Part shown: positions 1 through 7,117 of the stretch, one piece after another
How the letters are laid out: each line of letters begins with the position of its first letter
Position numbering within the stretch: the first letter of the stretch is position 1
NCBI GenBank assembly: GCA_026414955.1
Contig: JAOAIA010000025.1
Location: 1 to 19,249, forward strand
DNA: 19,249 nucleotides
Reading direction: 5' to 3'
Origin: Candidatus Bipolaricaulota bacterium
GTDB lineage: Bacteria; Bipolaricaulota; Bipolaricaulia; RBG-16-55-9; DRXL01
Notes under the pieces: generated by a model
What the model was told of the DNA's origin: nothing
Databases searched by the model: none
Seen by the model: only the letters and a program-made list of their open reading frames with translations
Translations under genes and position numbers: made by a program

Positions 1-311
1 CGCTCAGAGAGCTTATTCACACCGACCCCACACGCGAGCGAGAGAACGGCTTCTTGTTGCTCAATAGTCTTTGCCCAGGGATCGTTGAATTCGTCGTCGC
101 ACTGGCGCTTGACCGCGCCTTCGGCGATCTCGATGGGGCGGCCCTGGTGCTTGCGCGCCAGACGCACCGCCGCAGCAAGTAGCCCGACCTCTTTCTCGCC
201 CCCAGCCATGCAGACCGCCACACACGTCTGACACCCCAAAAAGAGCACTCTTCTGTAGGGCTCCAGCATCTGCAGGATCTCTTCGATGGGTTTCTGGTCA
301 GCGACGATCAT
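1..311 (-). CDS. metV: MetV-type methylenetetrahydrofolate reductase subunit (partial, cut by left edge)
   Basis: Cysteine-rich partner of MetF in acetogen-type methylene-tetrahydrofolate reductases, acting in the cytoplasmic methyl branch of the Wood-Ljungdahl pathway. Only the first 103 residues are in the window. They start MIVADQKPIEEIL and carry a CQTCVAVC motif (Cys27, Cys30, Cys34), a later KRQC (Cys71) and SLACGVG (Cys94), which together are the MetV signature for metal or Fe-S binding. The start ATG (309-311) overlaps the mvhD stop by four bases (ATGA) and is preceded by a good Shine-Dalgarno (AAGGAGG, complement of 321-327, seven bases away). In the Moorella cluster metF lies beside metV, so metF is expected just beyond the left edge; this cannot be seen here. 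The family call is from recognised motifs and context. Confidence 0.85.
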   Translation of the reverse strand, partial: MIVADQKPIEEILQMLEPYRRVLFLGCQTCVAVCMAGGEKEVGLLAAAVRLARKHQGRPIEIAEGAVKRQCDDEFNDPWAKTIEQQEAVLSLACGVGVNKLSE

Positions 312-772
312 AGCCGCGCCTCCTTCTCATCCCCGGACCCCCTCACCCCTGGCTCCCCTCTCCCTCGGAGGGGAGAGGGGTTAGGGAGATTCTTGATGCG
401 CTCCGTCATCTCGCGGGCGAGCTGCGCGAATCTGTCCCCCTGGGCCGAACTGAGATTGAAGAATTCCAATCGCTCTGGCGCAATGCCGAGCTTAGCGAGC
501 AAGCTCTTCACGGCGAGCACGCGCTTCTTGGCCCGCAGATTCCCAGAGATGAAATGACAGCTCCCCTCAAGACATCCTGCGACTATGACGCCATCGGCTC
601 CAGCTTCAAACGCTTTTAACAGATAGAGCGCGTCAAGCTTCCCCGTGCAGGGCAGACGAATAATATGCACATTGGGGGGATATTTTAGGCGCAAGACTCC
701 GGCCAAGTCGGCCGCGGCAAACGCGCAATAGTGACAACAGAACGCCACGATCTTCGGCTCACTATTCGTCAT
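308..772 (-). CDS. mvhD: MvhD-like electron-transfer subunit (methyl-viologen-reducing hydrogenase delta type)
   Basis: Small [2Fe-2S] protein that passes electrons to HdrA in heterodisulfide-reductase-type complexes. 154 residues. Conserved cysteines are in FCCHYC (12, 13, 16), RLPCTGK (42) and AGCLEGSC (67, 72), as expected for the family. The usual domain ends near residue 128; from about residue 129 the tail (NPSPLRGRGEPGVRG) is encoded by a GC-rich palindromic repeat (340-386) that recurs in hdrB and hdrC, so this tail is probably not part of the ancestral protein. Both ends are 4-base ATGA overlaps, with hdrA upstream and metV downstream. A hydrogenase role is unlikely because no hydrogenase genes are nearby; the metV neighbour points to methylene-tetrahydrofolate reduction. 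Confidence 0.9.
   Translation of the reverse strand: MTNSEPKIVAFCCHYCAFAAADLAGVLRLKYPPNVHIIRLPCTGKLDALYLLKAFEAGADGVIVAGCLEGSCHFISGNLRAKKRVLAVKSLLAKLGIAPERLEFFNLSSAQGDRFAQLAREMTERIKNLPNPSPLRGRGEPGVRGSGDEKEARL
340..386 (+). repeat. GC-rich palindromic repeat, copy 1 (in-frame in mvhD)
   Basis: 47 bases reading CCCTCACCCCTGGCTCCCC at the left. The 10-base arms cccctctccc (355-364) and gggagagggg (371-380) match perfectly around a 6-base loop. On the plus strand this copy has the orientation that the other two copies have on the minus strand, so it is inverted relative to them. It is fully open in the mvhD frame and encodes that protein's last conserved-looking tail. It lacks the outer AGGGGTGAGGG arm found in copies 2 and 3. 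Confidence 0.85.
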
Positions 773-3700
773 ACTGCGCTCACCCTCTCGGGGTGAAACA
801 GCTCTTCGAGCATCCTGAGCTCTTGAATATCTTCAAACTGCCCCAGCTGGATGGCTTTCGCCGGGCAGTCTGCGGCGCAGATCCCGCACCCTTGACACTT
901 CACGGCTTCTATTTCTGCAAGCCCCTGCTCATTGATAAAGACTGCGCCGAAGGGGCACTCTCGCACGCACGTCAAGCACGCCGTGCACTTCTCTTGATCT
1001 ACCGAAGCCACGATCCCGCCGGCTTCGAGCTGCCCTTTGGCTAAGATGATCGCCGCGCGGCCTGCAGCCGCCTGGGCTTTTGCGATCAACTCAGGGATCG
1101 TCCCCGGGGCGTGCGAGCCGCCGCAGAGAAAGACCCCATGTGACGCAAAATCTACGGGACGTAGCTTAATATGCGCTTCGACGAAGAAGCCATGCGCATC
1201 AAGGGGGACTTTCAAAAGACGGCTCAGCTCTTCGTTATACGGATCGGGCACAACGCCGGTGCTCAACACGATGAGATCGGGCTTGATCAGCACTTCTTGG
1301 CGTAGACGCGCGTCACGCACCGTGACCAAGAGCTGATCGTTCTCTTTACGAACGACAGGTGGTGACTGCTCGTCATAGTGAATGAAGACGACCCCATTAT
1401 CGCGCGCTCGACGATAGAGATCTTCTAAGAACCCATACGAGATCATCTCGCGATAGAGCACATAGATTTGACAGTCTGGCTCTTGCTCGAGGAGCGCGAG
1501 CGCGTTCTGTAAAGCTTCGGCGCAGCAGATGCGCGAGCAGTATGGACGCTTCTCATTGCGCCCCACGCACTGAATCATCACCAGACTTCGTCTGGACTGT
1601 TCGCCTTGGCCAGCCTCCGGCTGGCCAAGATGAAGGTCAAGCGCAGCTTGGCGCTGCGTCAAGACGCGCGTATCTGCACCATAGAGGTATTCGTTCGGCT
1701 TATGCTCATGCGCTTCTGTAGCAACAATCACGACGCCGTGCTGGACACGCTCCTCACCTTGGGGGCTGCGCAACACTGACGAAAAATTCCCGACAAACCC
1801 AGAGAGCTCTTGTACCGTTGTGCTCGTGTGCACGCGGATCTTGGGATGCCTCTGCACAGCACCGAGCAGCTGTGCTCGTAAACTTTGGGCGTCTTCGCCC
1901 TCCGGAGTACGGACAATCTCTTTCAGATCAGACCCAAGTTCGGCTGATCTCTCGACGAGATGTGTCTCGAAGCCGCTGTCAGCAAGCGTCAATGCTGCGA
2001 CCATCCCTGACAGCCCACCGCCGAGCACCAACGCTGCCGGGGATACTTTCACAGACTGCACAGCGAGCGGCTTCAGCTCGCGCGCTTTGGCCACGCCCAT
2101 GCGCACCAAACTCTTGGCTTTCTCCGTCGCTCGCTCCGGCTGATCCGAATGCACCCATGAGCACTGCTCCCGAATGTTGACCATCTCGAAGAGAAACTTA
2201 TTCAGCCCGGCTTCGCGGATCGTATCTTGAAAGAGCGCCGCTAAGTTTCTTGGCGTACACGACGCCACCACGACTCGGTTCAGCTTCTTCTCGCGAATGA
2301 CTTCCTTCATGTGCTTGAGGTTGTCTTGGCTGCACGTGTAGAGCACGTTTTCAGCATGGACGACGCCGGGCAGCCTCGTGGCGTACTCGGCCACAGCTTT
2401 GACGTCCACGACCCCGGCGATGTTGCTCCCGCAATGGCAGACGAAGACGCCAATTCTGGGCATGCCGTCAGGCACAAGCTCTTCAGGGTAGTGCTTGGCT
2501 TGGGTGCGGGTGTTTCGTGCTGGGGCTAAGAGCGCTTCTACGGCAGCCGCAGCCGCGCTCGCCTGGATGACCGTCTCAGGGATATCTTTCGGCCCCGTGA
2601 ACGCCCCAGTGACGAAGACCCCCTTGCGCGTGCTCATGACGGGATTGAAAGCACTTGTCTTGGCAAAGCCGTGCTCGTTGAGCTCTATCCCGAGCTTGCG
2701 CGCGAGCTCCTGCCCCTTGGCACTCGGCCGCATCCCCACGGCAAGCACAACGAGATCAAACTCTTCTTCGTGCAAAGAGCCTGAATCGTCCCGATAGCGC
2801 ACGAGCAGGTTCTTCGTCTCCGGGATCTCTGTGATCTGCGAGATCATCGAACGGATGTACCGCACGCCGTGCTCTTCTTTCGCTCGTCTGACCAGGTTCT
2901 CGAAGCCCTTGCCATACGCGCGCAAGTCAATATAGAAGATCGTTGGCTCGAGGGCGTGATCGTGCTCCTTGGCAACGATCGCTTCTTTGGTCGCATACAT
3001 ACAGCAGACGGCCGAACAGTAACTTTGATGGCGCAGATCGCGCGAGCCGACACACTGAATGAACGCAACTTTTTTCGGAGCTTTGCCGTCGGAGGGCCGC
3101 AGGACTTTCCCAGACGTCGGCCCGGAAGCGCTGAGCAATCTCTCGAACTGTGGCCCCGTCAGCACATTGGCGTAACGCCCAAAGCCGTACTCTCCCACGA
3201 GTCGCGCGTCGTATGGATCAAACCCCGGTGCCAAGATCACTGCCCCAACATCAAGCGAGAAGATCTTTTCGGTCTGGGTGAAGTCGAGCGCTTGGCGTTC
3301 ACAGGCTTTCAGACAATTCTGAGGGCAGCGTCCGGATTTGAAGAAAATACACGTCTGCGGGTCCACGACGGCCGCCAGGGGCACGGCTTGTGGGAACGGA
3401 ATATAGATGGGCTTGCGCTTGCCCAGCCCCGCGTCAAACTCGCTGGGGAATTTCGCGTCTTGGTAGACGCACGACGCAATGCACCGCCCGCACGCGATGC
3501 AGCGCGTTATGTCTACGTAGCGCGGGCGCTGCCGAACAGTTATCTGAAAATTCCCCGGCTGTCCATCGAGCGATTCGACGGAAGCGAGCGTGAGGATCTG
3601 GACGTTGGGGTGGCGCCCGACCTCGACGAGCTTGGGCGAGAGCATGCACATGGCACAGTCGTTAGTCGGGAAAGTCTTGTCTAATTGGGCCATGCGCCCG

Positions 3701-3825
3701 CCGATGGCCGGGCCCTCTTCAATCAAATACACATAAAACCCAGAGTCAGCTAAGTCGAGGGCTGCTTGGATGCCCCCGATCCCGCCGCCCACTACAGCGA
3801 CCGCACCGTGCTTGATCTCGCTCAT
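769..3825 (-). CDS. hdrA: Double-length HdrA, FAD/iron-sulfur electron-bifurcating subunit
   Basis: Flavin subunit of the cytoplasmic HdrABC module, the proposed site of electron bifurcation. 1018 residues; methanogen HdrA is about 650. Visible order: first FAD-binding loop GGGIGG (13-18), TNDCAMCMLSPKL (Cys57, Cys60), a 4Fe-4S motif CIACGRCIASC (109-119), more cysteines at 159-175, CVGSRD...YCSAVCC (258-275), a linker with CHCG (463-466), then a second dinucleotide-binding loop GGGLSG (602-607), CVGRNEKRPYCSRICC (753-768), and a C-terminal two-cluster ferredoxin (CTACLTCVREC 947-957; CQGCGICAADC 977-987). The second half repeats the first, but its FAD loop region lacks the C-x2-C. Start ATG 3823-3825 overlaps the hdrB stop (ATGA) and has GGGGAG nine bases upstream. 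It ends in a 4-base overlap with mvhD. No repeat-derived tail here. Confidence 0.93.
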   Translation of the reverse strand: MSEIKHGAVAVVGGGIGGIQAALDLADSGFYVYLIEEGPAIGGRMAQLDKTFPTNDCAMCMLSPKLVEVGRHPNVQILTLASVESLDGQPGNFQITVRQRPRYVDITRCIACGRCIASCVYQDAKFPSEFDAGLGKRKPIYIPFPQAVPLAAVVDPQTCIFFKSGRCPQNCLKACERQALDFTQTEKIFSLDVGAVILAPGFDPYDARLVGEYGFGRYANVLTGPQFERLLSASGPTSGKVLRPSDGKAPKKVAFIQCVGSRDLRHQSYCSAVCCMYATKEAIVAKEHDHALEPTIFYIDLRAYGKGFENLVRRAKEEHGVRYIRSMISQITEIPETKNLLVRYRDDSGSLHEEEFDLVVLAVGMRPSAKGQELARKLGIELNEHGFAKTSAFNPVMSTRKGVFVTGAFTGPKDIPETVIQASAAAAAVEALLAPARNTRTQAKHYPEELVPDGMPRIGVFVCHCGSNIAGVVDVKAVAEYATRLPGVVHAENVLYTCSQDNLKHMKEVIREKKLNRVVVASCTPRNLAALFQDTIREAGLNKFLFEMVNIREQCSWVHSDQPERATEKAKSLVRMGVAKARELKPLAVQSVKVSPAALVLGGGLSGMVAALTLADSGFETHLVERSAELGSDLKEIVRTPEGEDAQSLRAQLLGAVQRHPKIRVHTSTTVQELSGFVGNFSSVLRSPQGEERVQHGVVIVATEAHEHKPNEYLYGADTRVLTQRQAALDLHLGQPEAGQGEQSRRSLVMIQCVGRNEKRPYCSRICCAEALQNALALLEQEPDCQIYVLYREMISYGFLEDLYRRARDNGVVFIHYDEQSPPVVRKENDQLLVTVRDARLRQEVLIKPDLIVLSTGVVPDPYNEELSRLLKVPLDAHGFFVEAHIKLRPVDFASHGVFLCGGSHAPGTIPELIAKAQAAAGRAAIILAKGQLEAGGIVASVDQEKCTACLTCVRECPFGAVFINEQGLAEIEAVKCQGCGICAADCPAKAIQLGQFEDIQELRMLEELFHPERVSAV

Positions 3826-4715
3826 ACGGAACTCTCCCCGTTACCCTCACTCCTAGCCCCTCTCCCCTTCAGAGGGAGAGGGGAGCAGGGGTGAGGGGTC
3901 AGGTTCGATCCCAGCATGACATCTCTTTCGCTCCCGCCCAGGGCCAAGCCCACAAGCTGCGTGATGAAGAGCACGGGAATTTTTGGTGCTTGACTGTCTG
4001 TGCGGGAGCGCGTCCACTGGGCCCAGTCGAGATTGTACTGACAGAACGGGCACGACGTCACAAGCACGTCTGCACCGCAGCGCCGCGCCATCTCTAAAAT
4101 CTGCGAGCACATCTTGAGCGCAATCGCTTCGTGAATGACCGAAAAGCTCGCGCCACAGCATGATGTCTTTGCGGGCCAATCGAGCGTTGTCGCTCCGGCG
4201 GCCGAGACGAGCCGCTCCATCATCGTCGGGTGCTCGCGGTCGTCGAAGCCTTGCACCCTTGGAATGCGCGTTGCCAAGCACCCGTAGTAGCACGCGACTT
4301 GTAAGCCCTCTATAGCTTTCGTCTTCTCTTTTTGGATGCGCGGCGCGTGCTCGCTGAGCACCTCGAGAATATTTTTAATCTGCACACGTCCGTCGAGAGG
4401 GCGTCCGAGTGTTTTCATGACGCGCTCACGAATCCGCGAGTTCTCCAGGGCTTTTTGTGCAATCTTCAGGCGGCTATAGCACGCCGAGCACGCCACGACG
4501 AGCTCGTCCCCAAGCCCCTGAGCAATCGCTAAGTTGCGCGCGGGAAGCGCATACGCTAAGTCTCTGTTCAGAGCGTGCGCTGAAGTGGCGCCACAGCACG
4601 TCCAGCCCGGCAGCTCTTTCATCTCGATCCCTAGGCGCTGCCAGACCCACTCCAGCGAACGCCTATAGGGCCTTGCCGATGAGCTGAGCGTACAGCCAGG
4701 ATAGAAGCGCATCAT
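3822..4715 (-). CDS. hdrB: HdrB-like subunit with two CCG domains
   Basis: Subunit that carries non-cubane 4Fe-4S clusters in heterodisulfide-reductase complexes. 297 residues with the two CCG domains: Cys8, WTCCG (40-41), ACSAC (76, 79), then CYYGC (142, 146), TSCCG (186-187) and SCPFC (222, 225). All cluster ligands are present, so it is likely active. In methanogens the substrate is CoM-S-S-CoB; here the metV neighbour suggests a structural or electron-transfer role in a methylene-tetrahydrofolate reductase complex instead. Residues from about 272 on (LTPHPCSPLPLKGRGARSEG) come from the palindromic repeat at 3844-3898. The start is the first of two tandem ATG codons, overlapping the hdrC stop by four bases; the G-rich stretch upstream (GGGGAGGGGG) can serve as ribosome-binding site. 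Confidence 0.92.
   Translation of the reverse strand: MMRFYPGCTLSSSARPYRRSLEWVWQRLGIEMKELPGWTCCGATSAHALNRDLAYALPARNLAIAQGLGDELVVACSACYSRLKIAQKALENSRIRERVMKTLGRPLDGRVQIKNILEVLSEHAPRIQKEKTKAIEGLQVACYYGCLATRIPRVQGFDDREHPTMMERLVSAAGATTLDWPAKTSCCGASFSVIHEAIALKMCSQILEMARRCGADVLVTSCPFCQYNLDWAQWTRSRTDSQAPKIPVLFITQLVGLALGGSERDVMLGSNLTPHPCSPLPLKGRGARSEGNGESSV
3844..3898 (-). repeat. GC-rich palindromic repeat, copy 2 (in-frame in hdrB)
   Basis: 55 bases. Inner arms cccctctccc (3857-3866) and gggagagggg (3874-3883) with a 7-base loop; outer arms ccctcac (3844-3850) and gtgaggg (3891-3897). In RNA it would form a long GC-rich hairpin just before the hdrB stop and the hdrA start. It is read without stops in the hdrB frame. 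Near-identical to copy 3 and inverted relative to copy 1. Confidence 0.88.
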
Positions 4716-5305
4716 TGCCCCCTCCCCTCTTTCCCACCCTCACTTCTGTCCCCTCTCCCCTCTGAGGGAGAGGGGAGTAAGGGGTGAGGGGCAAAGAGTT
4801 CATGTAGGCTTATAGCGCGCCTCGGCCAGAGCTCCAGGCGCCCCTTACGCAAGAGTTCCCAGCCCAGCGCGAATCGCGCAAACGGCCTTCTCCGCTTCAG
4901 ATTGTAACGAGCCATCAGCTCCAGCTCGCTCACCCGCCCACCCCTGCGCACACAGTCGAGAAAGAGCTGGTGAAAGTCGCGGGCCTGGGGCAGTGCCGGC
5001 GGGAAGCCCGCGCGCAGCGAAAGCTCGCGCAGCGTGTCCATCACCTGCGCGATGTCAATATCATTCGGGCAGCGCACCGAGCACGTATAGCACGAGACAC
5101 AGAACCAGAACGAGTTGCTGGAGAGCGCAGCTTCTTTGGCTCCAAGCTGAATCAGCCGAAAAAGCTCATTAGGGGTATGCTGCATATACGACGCCATCGG
5201 GCAGCCTGTAGCGCAGCGATCACATTGGAAGCAGCGCCGCAGCATCTCGCCGCTGTGCGCTTCGATCTCTTTCAGAAAATCAGCAGACTGCACGATGAGG
5301 GTCAT
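4712..5305 (-). CDS. hdrC: HdrC-like iron-sulfur subunit
   Basis: Electron-wire subunit linking HdrA to HdrB through two 4Fe-4S clusters. 197 residues; cluster motifs CFQCDRCATGC (25-35) and CVSCYTCSVRC (69-79), each followed by proline, match the HdrC family. It is the first gene of the five-gene overlap chain. The tail from about residue 171 (FAPHPLLPSPSEGRGDRSEG) is encoded by palindromic repeat copy 3. The start ATG (5303-5305) has no clear Shine-Dalgarno; instead TATATA sits exactly seven bases upstream, suggesting a leaderless message. In Moorella the equivalent subunit belongs to the MetVF-HdrABC-MvhD complex. Confidence 0.92.
   Translation of the reverse strand: MTLIVQSADFLKEIEAHSGEMLRRCFQCDRCATGCPMASYMQHTPNELFRLIQLGAKEAALSSNSFWFCVSCYTCSVRCPNDIDIAQVMDTLRELSLRAGFPPALPQARDFHQLFLDCVRRGGRVSELELMARYNLKRRRPFARFALGWELLRKGRLELWPRRAISLHELFAPHPLLPSPSEGRGDRSEGGKEGRGQ
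4737..4791 (-). repeat. GC-rich palindromic repeat, copy 3 (in-frame in hdrC)
   Basis: 55 bases with inner arms cccctctccc (4750-4759) and gggagagggg (4766-4775) and outer arms ccctcac (4737-4743) and gtgaggg (4784-4790). It is open in the hdrC frame and lies just before the hdrC stop and hdrB start. Same orientation as copy 2, differing by a few substitutions and one-base indels. Confidence 0.88.
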
Positions 5306-5318
5306 ATTTCTCTATATA
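5306..5318 (-). promoter_or_regulatory. Probable -10 box of the hdrC operon (leaderless type)
   Basis: On the minus strand TATATA (5318-5313) is followed by seven bases (GAGAAAT) and then the hdrC ATG. No convincing -35 hexamer is seen 16-18 bases upstream. The spacing puts the transcription start at or next to the ATG. Same geometry as three genes on the plus strand. Confidence 0.5.
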
Positions 5319-5348
5319 GCCCATTGTAGATTTCTGGGTGGGTTTGGG

Positions 5349-5366
5349 CCATGAGGGCCATCATGG
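5349..5366. other. Short inverted repeat between the symporter gene and hdrC
   Basis: CCATGA (5349-5354) and TCATGG (5361-5366) pair perfectly around a 6-base loop. It lies in the 73-base gap after the symporter stop and upstream of the hdrC -10 box. There is no T-run on the minus strand, so it is a poor intrinsic terminator; it could equally be an operator or chance. Confidence 0.25.
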
Positions 5367-5378
5367 GAGAATATGACA

Positions 5379-6848
5379 TCAGTCAAATATCGCAAAAAAT
5401 CGAGAGACGGCCTGCTCCGAAGGTGGGCGCGTCCAGAGCGAGACGAGCACGAGGAGCACACTCGAGAGCACCATCAACGGAACGACGGGGAGAAAGCCGA
5501 ACGTGCTCCACGACAGATACGGCGTAAAGTAATAGAAGGGCAAGAGCAGATTGGGTATGACTAAAGACGCGAGCACCCCCCACGCCGTGCTGCGCCTCCA
5601 GTAGAAGCTGGCAAGCATCGCCGGAACGCTCAGCGAATACCCTGTAAAGGCGAACTTGGCGATATCATAGATCGTGCCGGGGCGGAGCAGTGCCCCGAGC
5701 AACGCTACGAGCGCGATCAGGATGATAAAGAGCCTCCCAAGCACGACCTCGCGCCCTTTCTCCCGAACAAAGTGAGGGAAGAACCGTCCCAATAGATCAC
5801 GGGTGAGCATCGTGCTCAGGGTCAGCATCATCGCGTCGAGAGTAGACATAATAGCAGCCCAAATCGCAGCTAATCCCAGCCCCAGCATCACCGTCGGCAG
5901 AAACCGCGCGATCATCATGGGCAAGATCGCGTCGGAGCTTCGCGCGTCCAACCCCGGAATGACAACACTGCCCCACAGACCAATATAAATTACTGGGGGC
6001 CACGTCAGCAAGAAGAGCAGGGGATAGACGACTGTAAGGGCTTTGAGCGTGCGCGCGCTCTTGCCCGTGAGCAACCGCATAAAGACATGAGGAAAAGCAA
6101 TCACAGCCAGCGGCGCAATGAAGAGAAAGCTGAACCAATCTTTGGGATCGAAGTTCCCAGCTCTCTGGAGCAGCTCCGGGCGCTCCGCGTAGACTCTCTG
6201 CGTGATCGCAGCAAAACCCCCTAACGCATTAGCGATGCTCACAAACGCGAGCAGCCCGACAATAATAAACACTAACCCCTGAAAGACGCTCGTCCAGGCC
6301 GTGCCGCGCATCCCTCCGAAGACCGTATAGAGCATGGTAATAAGCAGAACGCTCGCTGCTCCCCAGAGGTACGGAATCTTTCCGAGCGATTCGAGGGCCA
6401 GCCCCGCGCCAATGACCGACGTCACAATATAGGGGACCGTATAGAAGACCAAGAGCACGAAGAGCACAACAGCTACGGCGGGACTTTCATAGCGTGCTCC
6501 GAAAAGCTCCGGCGGCGTCATGTAGCCATATCTCTTGCCGACGAGCCACGCGCGATACCCGATGAGATAGAACATCGCTGGAATCACTAACGCCGAGGCA
6601 AACGCGATGTAGCCGTAGGTGCCGATCCCTTGACGATAGGCGTTGCCTGGGGTGCCCAGCATATAGAACGCTGTCATATTGGTCGCATAGACAGCGAAGA
6701 TGAGCACGATGGGGCCGAAGGCCCGCCCAGCCATGAAGAAGTCTTCCGGCGTGGGCAATGTCTTTCTGTAGCTCCACCACCCGATAACCAATAGAACAAA
6801 GAGATAGATGACAGCAACAGCCAAAACGCTTACGGTGCTCTCGGTCAT
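5379..6848 (-). CDS. Sodium:solute symporter family (SSS) transporter
   Basis: Inner-membrane Na+-coupled importer of a small solute. 489 residues, about 13 hydrophobic segments starting near residue 7. Family marks: N-terminal FFMAGR (about 37-42) after the first membrane span, the TNMTAF/GTPGNAYRQGIG stretch in the second and third spans, FGGMRGTAWTSVFQG in the middle, and AAIMSTLDAMMLTLSTMLTRDL, where the Ser-Thr corresponds to the Na+ site region of the fold. The sequence reads most like pantothenate/monocarboxylate-type members, but the substrate cannot be fixed from sequence. It follows a DUF3311 gene, a standard partner, with 24 bases between. Only a weak GGGATC precedes the ATG, so translation may depend on coupling. 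It sits between folD and the Hdr genes on the same strand. Confidence 0.88.
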   Translation of the reverse strand: MTESTVSVLAVAVIYLFVLLVIGWWSYRKTLPTPEDFFMAGRAFGPIVLIFAVYATNMTAFYMLGTPGNAYRQGIGTYGYIAFASALVIPAMFYLIGYRAWLVGKRYGYMTPPELFGARYESPAVAVVLFVLLVFYTVPYIVTSVIGAGLALESLGKIPYLWGAASVLLITMLYTVFGGMRGTAWTSVFQGLVFIIVGLLAFVSIANALGGFAAITQRVYAERPELLQRAGNFDPKDWFSFLFIAPLAVIAFPHVFMRLLTGKSARTLKALTVVYPLLFLLTWPPVIYIGLWGSVVIPGLDARSSDAILPMMIARFLPTVMLGLGLAAIWAAIMSTLDAMMLTLSTMLTRDLLGRFFPHFVREKGREVVLGRLFIILIALVALLGALLRPGTIYDIAKFAFTGYSLSVPAMLASFYWRRSTAWGVLASLVIPNLLLPFYYFTPYLSWSTFGFLPVVPLMVLSSVLLVLVSLWTRPPSEQAVSRFFAIFD

Positions 6849-6853
6849 GATCC

Positions 6854-6889
6854 CAAACTTGAAACTTGTAACTTAGAACTGTGAACTGT
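6854..6889. repeat. Degenerate short direct repeats around aact(t/g)
   Basis: The stretch reads aaacttg, aaacttgt, aacttag, aactgtg, aactgt in succession: five imperfect 7-8 base units. It spans the DUF3311 stop codon and the gap before the symporter start. It may be slippage-derived. Confidence 0.45.
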
Positions 6890-7082
6890 CCCTCGGCCAG
6901 ACCCTGACGATAAGCCAGATCATACAGAGTGCTACCCCAAGCGTGAGCAGCCCGTGATACCAGATATGATAGGGAATCCACCCAAAGAGCATCGGCTCGA
7001 TTCGCCCCCAGCCCCACAGATCAAGATGGAGCACCACGAAGAGCACGAGTATCAAGACGAAGATGCGCTCGCGCAGACTCAT
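6873..7082 (-). CDS. DUF3311 small membrane protein, symporter partner
   Basis: 69 residues with two hydrophobic segments (about 6-21 and 44-62) separated by a Trp/Gly-rich loop (LDLWGWGRIEPMLFGWIPYHIWYH). This size, the PxxxFGWIPxHxW-like loop and position directly before an SSS transporter gene are typical of DUF3311, a family of small membrane proteins encoded beside sodium:solute symporters. Its molecular role is not established; it may be a small accessory subunit. A TAGACT box lies nine bases before the ATG, and the gene starts 35 bases after the folD stop, so it could be read from folD or from its own promoter. Confidence 0.8.
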   Translation of the reverse strand: MSLRERIFVLILVLFVVLHLDLWGWGRIEPMLFGWIPYHIWYHGLLTLGVALCMIWLIVRVWPRDSSQF

Positions 7083-7097
7083 ATGAAGAGCAGTCTA
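7083..7097 (-). promoter_or_regulatory. Possible -10 box for the DUF3311-symporter pair
   Basis: TAGACT (7097-7092 on the minus strand) fits TANNNT and ends nine bases before the DUF3311 ATG. There is no recognisable -35 box and no Shine-Dalgarno. Weak evidence, included because similar boxes recur in this window. Confidence 0.3.
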
Positions 7098-7117
7098 ACA
7101 CGCGAGGCGTGAGAAAG

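Noticed and set aside
2869..3684. Long plus-strand open frame (271 codons) inside hdrA
   Set aside because: It is antisense to the conserved, cysteine-motif-bearing part of HdrA, has no recognisable domain, and such frames are common opposite GC-rich genes.
340..4791. CRISPR array or rho-independent terminators as an explanation of the GC-rich palindromes
   Set aside because: The copies are kilobases apart, not regularly spaced, lie inside coding frames and have no T-run.
5349..5366. Intrinsic terminator after the symporter gene
   Set aside because: The stem is only six pairs and no T-run follows on the minus strand.
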